From contig SKLD01000172.1 of the NCBI GenBank assembly GCA_007123395.1, positions 1-8,151 of the forward strand: DNA of 8,151 bases, written 5' to 3'. Source of the stretch: Opitutales bacterium. GTDB taxonomy: Bacteria; Verrucomicrobiota; Verrucomicrobiia; Opitutales; Oceanipulchritudinaceae. Position 1 is the first letter of the stretch; the number at the start of each line of letters is the position of its first letter. This document shows positions 6,543 to 8,151 of this stretch, piece by piece. The notes under the pieces are model-generated. The model saw nothing but the letters and a program-made list of their open reading frames with translations. It searched no databases and had not been told where the DNA came from. The position numbers were made by a program, and so were the translations under genes.

Positions 6543-8151
6543 ATGCTTTTGCCCCGCCCTCCACTTCGTTTCTACGCCGCACTGGCGGCCCTCATCGCGC
6601 TCGGTGCCCTGCCATCGTCTTTGGATGCGGCGACCTTGACGCTCGACTTCCACGGTGAGGCCGTGGCAACGACGCCGGAGATCCTCGGTGTCAACGCCGG
6701 CCACTTCGACGACGGCAGCAACACGCTCTCACGCGTGCTTTACATGCGCCCCAACGGCATGCGGCTGTTCATCAACGGCATCCAATTTGTCAGCCGCCGC
6801 AACAACCGCTACGACATGGAACCGTGGGGTGACGGCGTGGGCACCGAAACGGAGTTCCGCGCGCACCGTCTCGCCCTGCGCGACGATCCGCTCAATCCCG
6901 CCTTCATCGACTGGGAATACTATCGCGACCGCCTCGCAAGCTGGCGGCTCACGGGTATCAACGTCATGACGGTGCCGCGCGTTCTCGATCTGTTGACGGA
7001 TGCGGGGATCGAAATCCTTTCGCAAACCACGATCTCAAAGGCCCACCTCGGGTTCGACGGTGCGGACGATTGGGCGAGCCGCTGGGAGTATTGGAAATTC
7101 TACTATGCCTACGCCTTTCTCATGCTGGACACCTACGGGATCCGGAAGTTCCAGATGTACAACGAGCCAAATCACTCGGCGTCCGGCATAGACGACGACT
7201 TTCCCGGCTACCTCGAGCGGCTGCGGTTGGCCTCCGACGCGATGCAATCGGCCTTTTCCGATTACAACCGCATACACGGTACAGCCCACGCAGTGCGGGT
7301 GTTCGCGCCCGTCCTCGCCGGCTTGAACCGCGACTGGACGGAAGCGGTTGCCTCGTTCATGAGTGTTCCGCTCGTCGACGATGGCACCGGATTCAACACG
7401 CTCTTCCACTCGTTTAGTTACCAGCGCTACAACGCGGCCCCGATTCCCTTCGGGGCGGAGGCGACAACCGCAAGGTCTCTGGTCGAGGGCGCGGCGCGGC
7501 GGTCGGACTTCGACGTGTCCATCACGGAGTTCAACGTCCACACCAACGCCACCTTCGCGAACATGGAGGAAACGCTCGACACACCGGAGAAGTTCGCGCG
7601 CCTCGGCGGCATCTACGCGCGTCTTCTCCTGAATCTTCCCGACCAGCTCTACGCATTCAAATTCAGCCAGACCGACGGCCGCGACCGCATCGGAATCCGC
7701 AAAAACGGCCTCGCCTATGTGGACAACGCCGGGGCGCCGTACGACGTCGGCGGCATGACCGGGGGCTTCGAGGTGGTGCGCCTCTTCAACGAGGCGTTTG
7801 CCGGGCGGCAGCACCTCCTCCGCCTCCCCGCAAACGACATACCCCCGAGTCTGCGGGACAGCGTTCACATCGCCGCGGCCCGCCGCCACGACGGGAGCTA
7901 CCGCATCGCCATCGCCAATGAAGCGGGCACGGCGCTCAACTGGAACCTCAACTTGGATGCGTTCGCCATCGAACCCGGCGCCCTCATTGAAGTCGAGGAA
8001 GTTAGCGCCGCGCGCCTTGGGGAGATCGTCCGGTGGGAAACGCTTGGCCCATCCAAAACCCTCGGTGCGACCCAACCGCCCCGCTCCCTCTGGATGATCC
8101 GAGCCATACCCGCGGAATCCTTCGTGGAGGCGGCCTCGCACCCCCCTCTCG
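6543..8151 (+). CDS. Secreted clan GH-A-type glycoside hydrolase, possibly GH86-like (3' end outside window)
   Basis: Open from the ATG at 6543 to the window edge (536 codons, no stop), so the C-terminus is missing. Residues 1-29 form a signal peptide (Arg5, Arg9, Ala/Leu-rich core, LDA cleavage site). Residues 49-54 read GVNAGH, followed by a (beta/alpha)8-barrel-like region. The motif FQMYNEPNH carries the probable acid/base Glu208 after Asn207, and ITEFNVH carries the probable nucleophile Glu329. The Asn-Glu-Pro motif and the later Glu about 120 residues on are the hallmark of clan GH-A retaining enzymes. The residues after about 400 look like a C-terminal beta-sandwich. The early GVN.GH...SN pattern and the spacing of the two Glu recall GH86 beta-agarases/porphyranases; GH39 or another GH-A family remains possible. 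The only earlier in-frame ATG (6489) is followed by a TGA after three codons, so 6543 is the first usable ATG. No cysteine was noticed. Confidence 0.88.
   Translation, partial: MLLPRPPLRFYAALAALIALGALPSSLDAATLTLDFHGEAVATTPEILGVNAGHFDDGSNTLSRVLYMRPNGMRLFINGIQFVSRRNNRYDMEPWGDGVGTETEFRAHRLALRDDPLNPAFIDWEYYRDRLASWRLTGINVMTVPRVLDLLTDAGIEILSQTTISKAHLGFDGADDWASRWEYWKFYYAYAFLMLDTYGIRKFQMYNEPNHSASGIDDDFPGYLERLRLASDAMQSAFSDYNRIHGTAHAVRVFAPVLAGLNRDWTEAVASFMSVPLVDDGTGFNTLFHSFSYQRYNAAPIPFGAEATTARSLVEGAARRSDFDVSITEFNVHTNATFANMEETLDTPEKFARLGGIYARLLLNLPDQLYAFKFSQTDGRDRIGIRKNGLAYVDNAGAPYDVGGMTGGFEVVRLFNEAFAGRQHLLRLPANDIPPSLRDSVHIAAARRHDGSYRIAIANEAGTALNWNLNLDAFAIEPGALIEVEEVSAARLGEIVRWETLGPSKTLGATQPPRSLWMIRAIPAESFVEAASHPPL

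Noticed and set aside
7035..8141. Long open frame (368 codons) on the minus strand opposite the glycoside hydrolase
   Set aside because: It is a mirror of the GC-rich third codon positions of the hydrolase gene. It is rich in Arg, Gly, Val and Glu with no recognisable motif, while the plus strand shows a signal peptide and catalytic motifs.

Overview
The window looks like a piece of a Verrucomicrobia chromosome, most likely Opitutae/Puniceicoccales-like. The reasons are a PEP-CTERM sorting tail, a very long secreted multi-module enzyme ending in the StDL..W beta-strand tail common in that phylum, no clear Shine-Dalgarno sequences, and moderately high GC. This placement is inference from protein style, not from a marker gene. 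No rRNA, tRNA, CRISPR array, transposase or integrase was seen.

Layout. Positions 3-122 (+) hold what may be the last codons of an upstream gene, ending 31 bases before the stop of the convergent gene that follows. Positions 154-5136 (-) encode a secreted protein of about 1660 residues: signal peptide, concanavalin A-like module, two fibronectin-III-like repeats (A1, B1), a second concanavalin A-like module, two more repeats (A2, B2), an alpha/beta-hydrolase (esterase-type) domain, and a verrucomicrobial C-terminal tail. A 14-bp stem-loop at 5191-5226 separates it from the gene at 5257-6288 (-). That gene encodes a 343-residue PEP-CTERM protein whose whole body is a gapless paralogue of the first module of the large protein. 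A 254-base divergent intergenic region (6289-6542) carries a nested palindrome that could be an operator. From 6543 (+) to the window edge runs a secreted clan GH-A-type glycoside hydrolase, best guess GH86-like (agarase/porphyranase class), cut off by the end of the window.

How they may work together. All three complete or nearly complete genes carry export signals. A secreted glycosidase divergent from a secreted esterase with carbohydrate-binding-like modules fits a locus for breaking down a substituted, perhaps marine, polysaccharide. The most notable feature is the two minus-strand neighbours: the same 286-residue module is attached to a cell-surface sorting tail in one and to a large FN3/hydrolase chain without a sorting tail in the other. 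This suggests local duplication followed by domain fusion. The substrate, and whether the hydrolase is active, cannot be decided from sequence alone.
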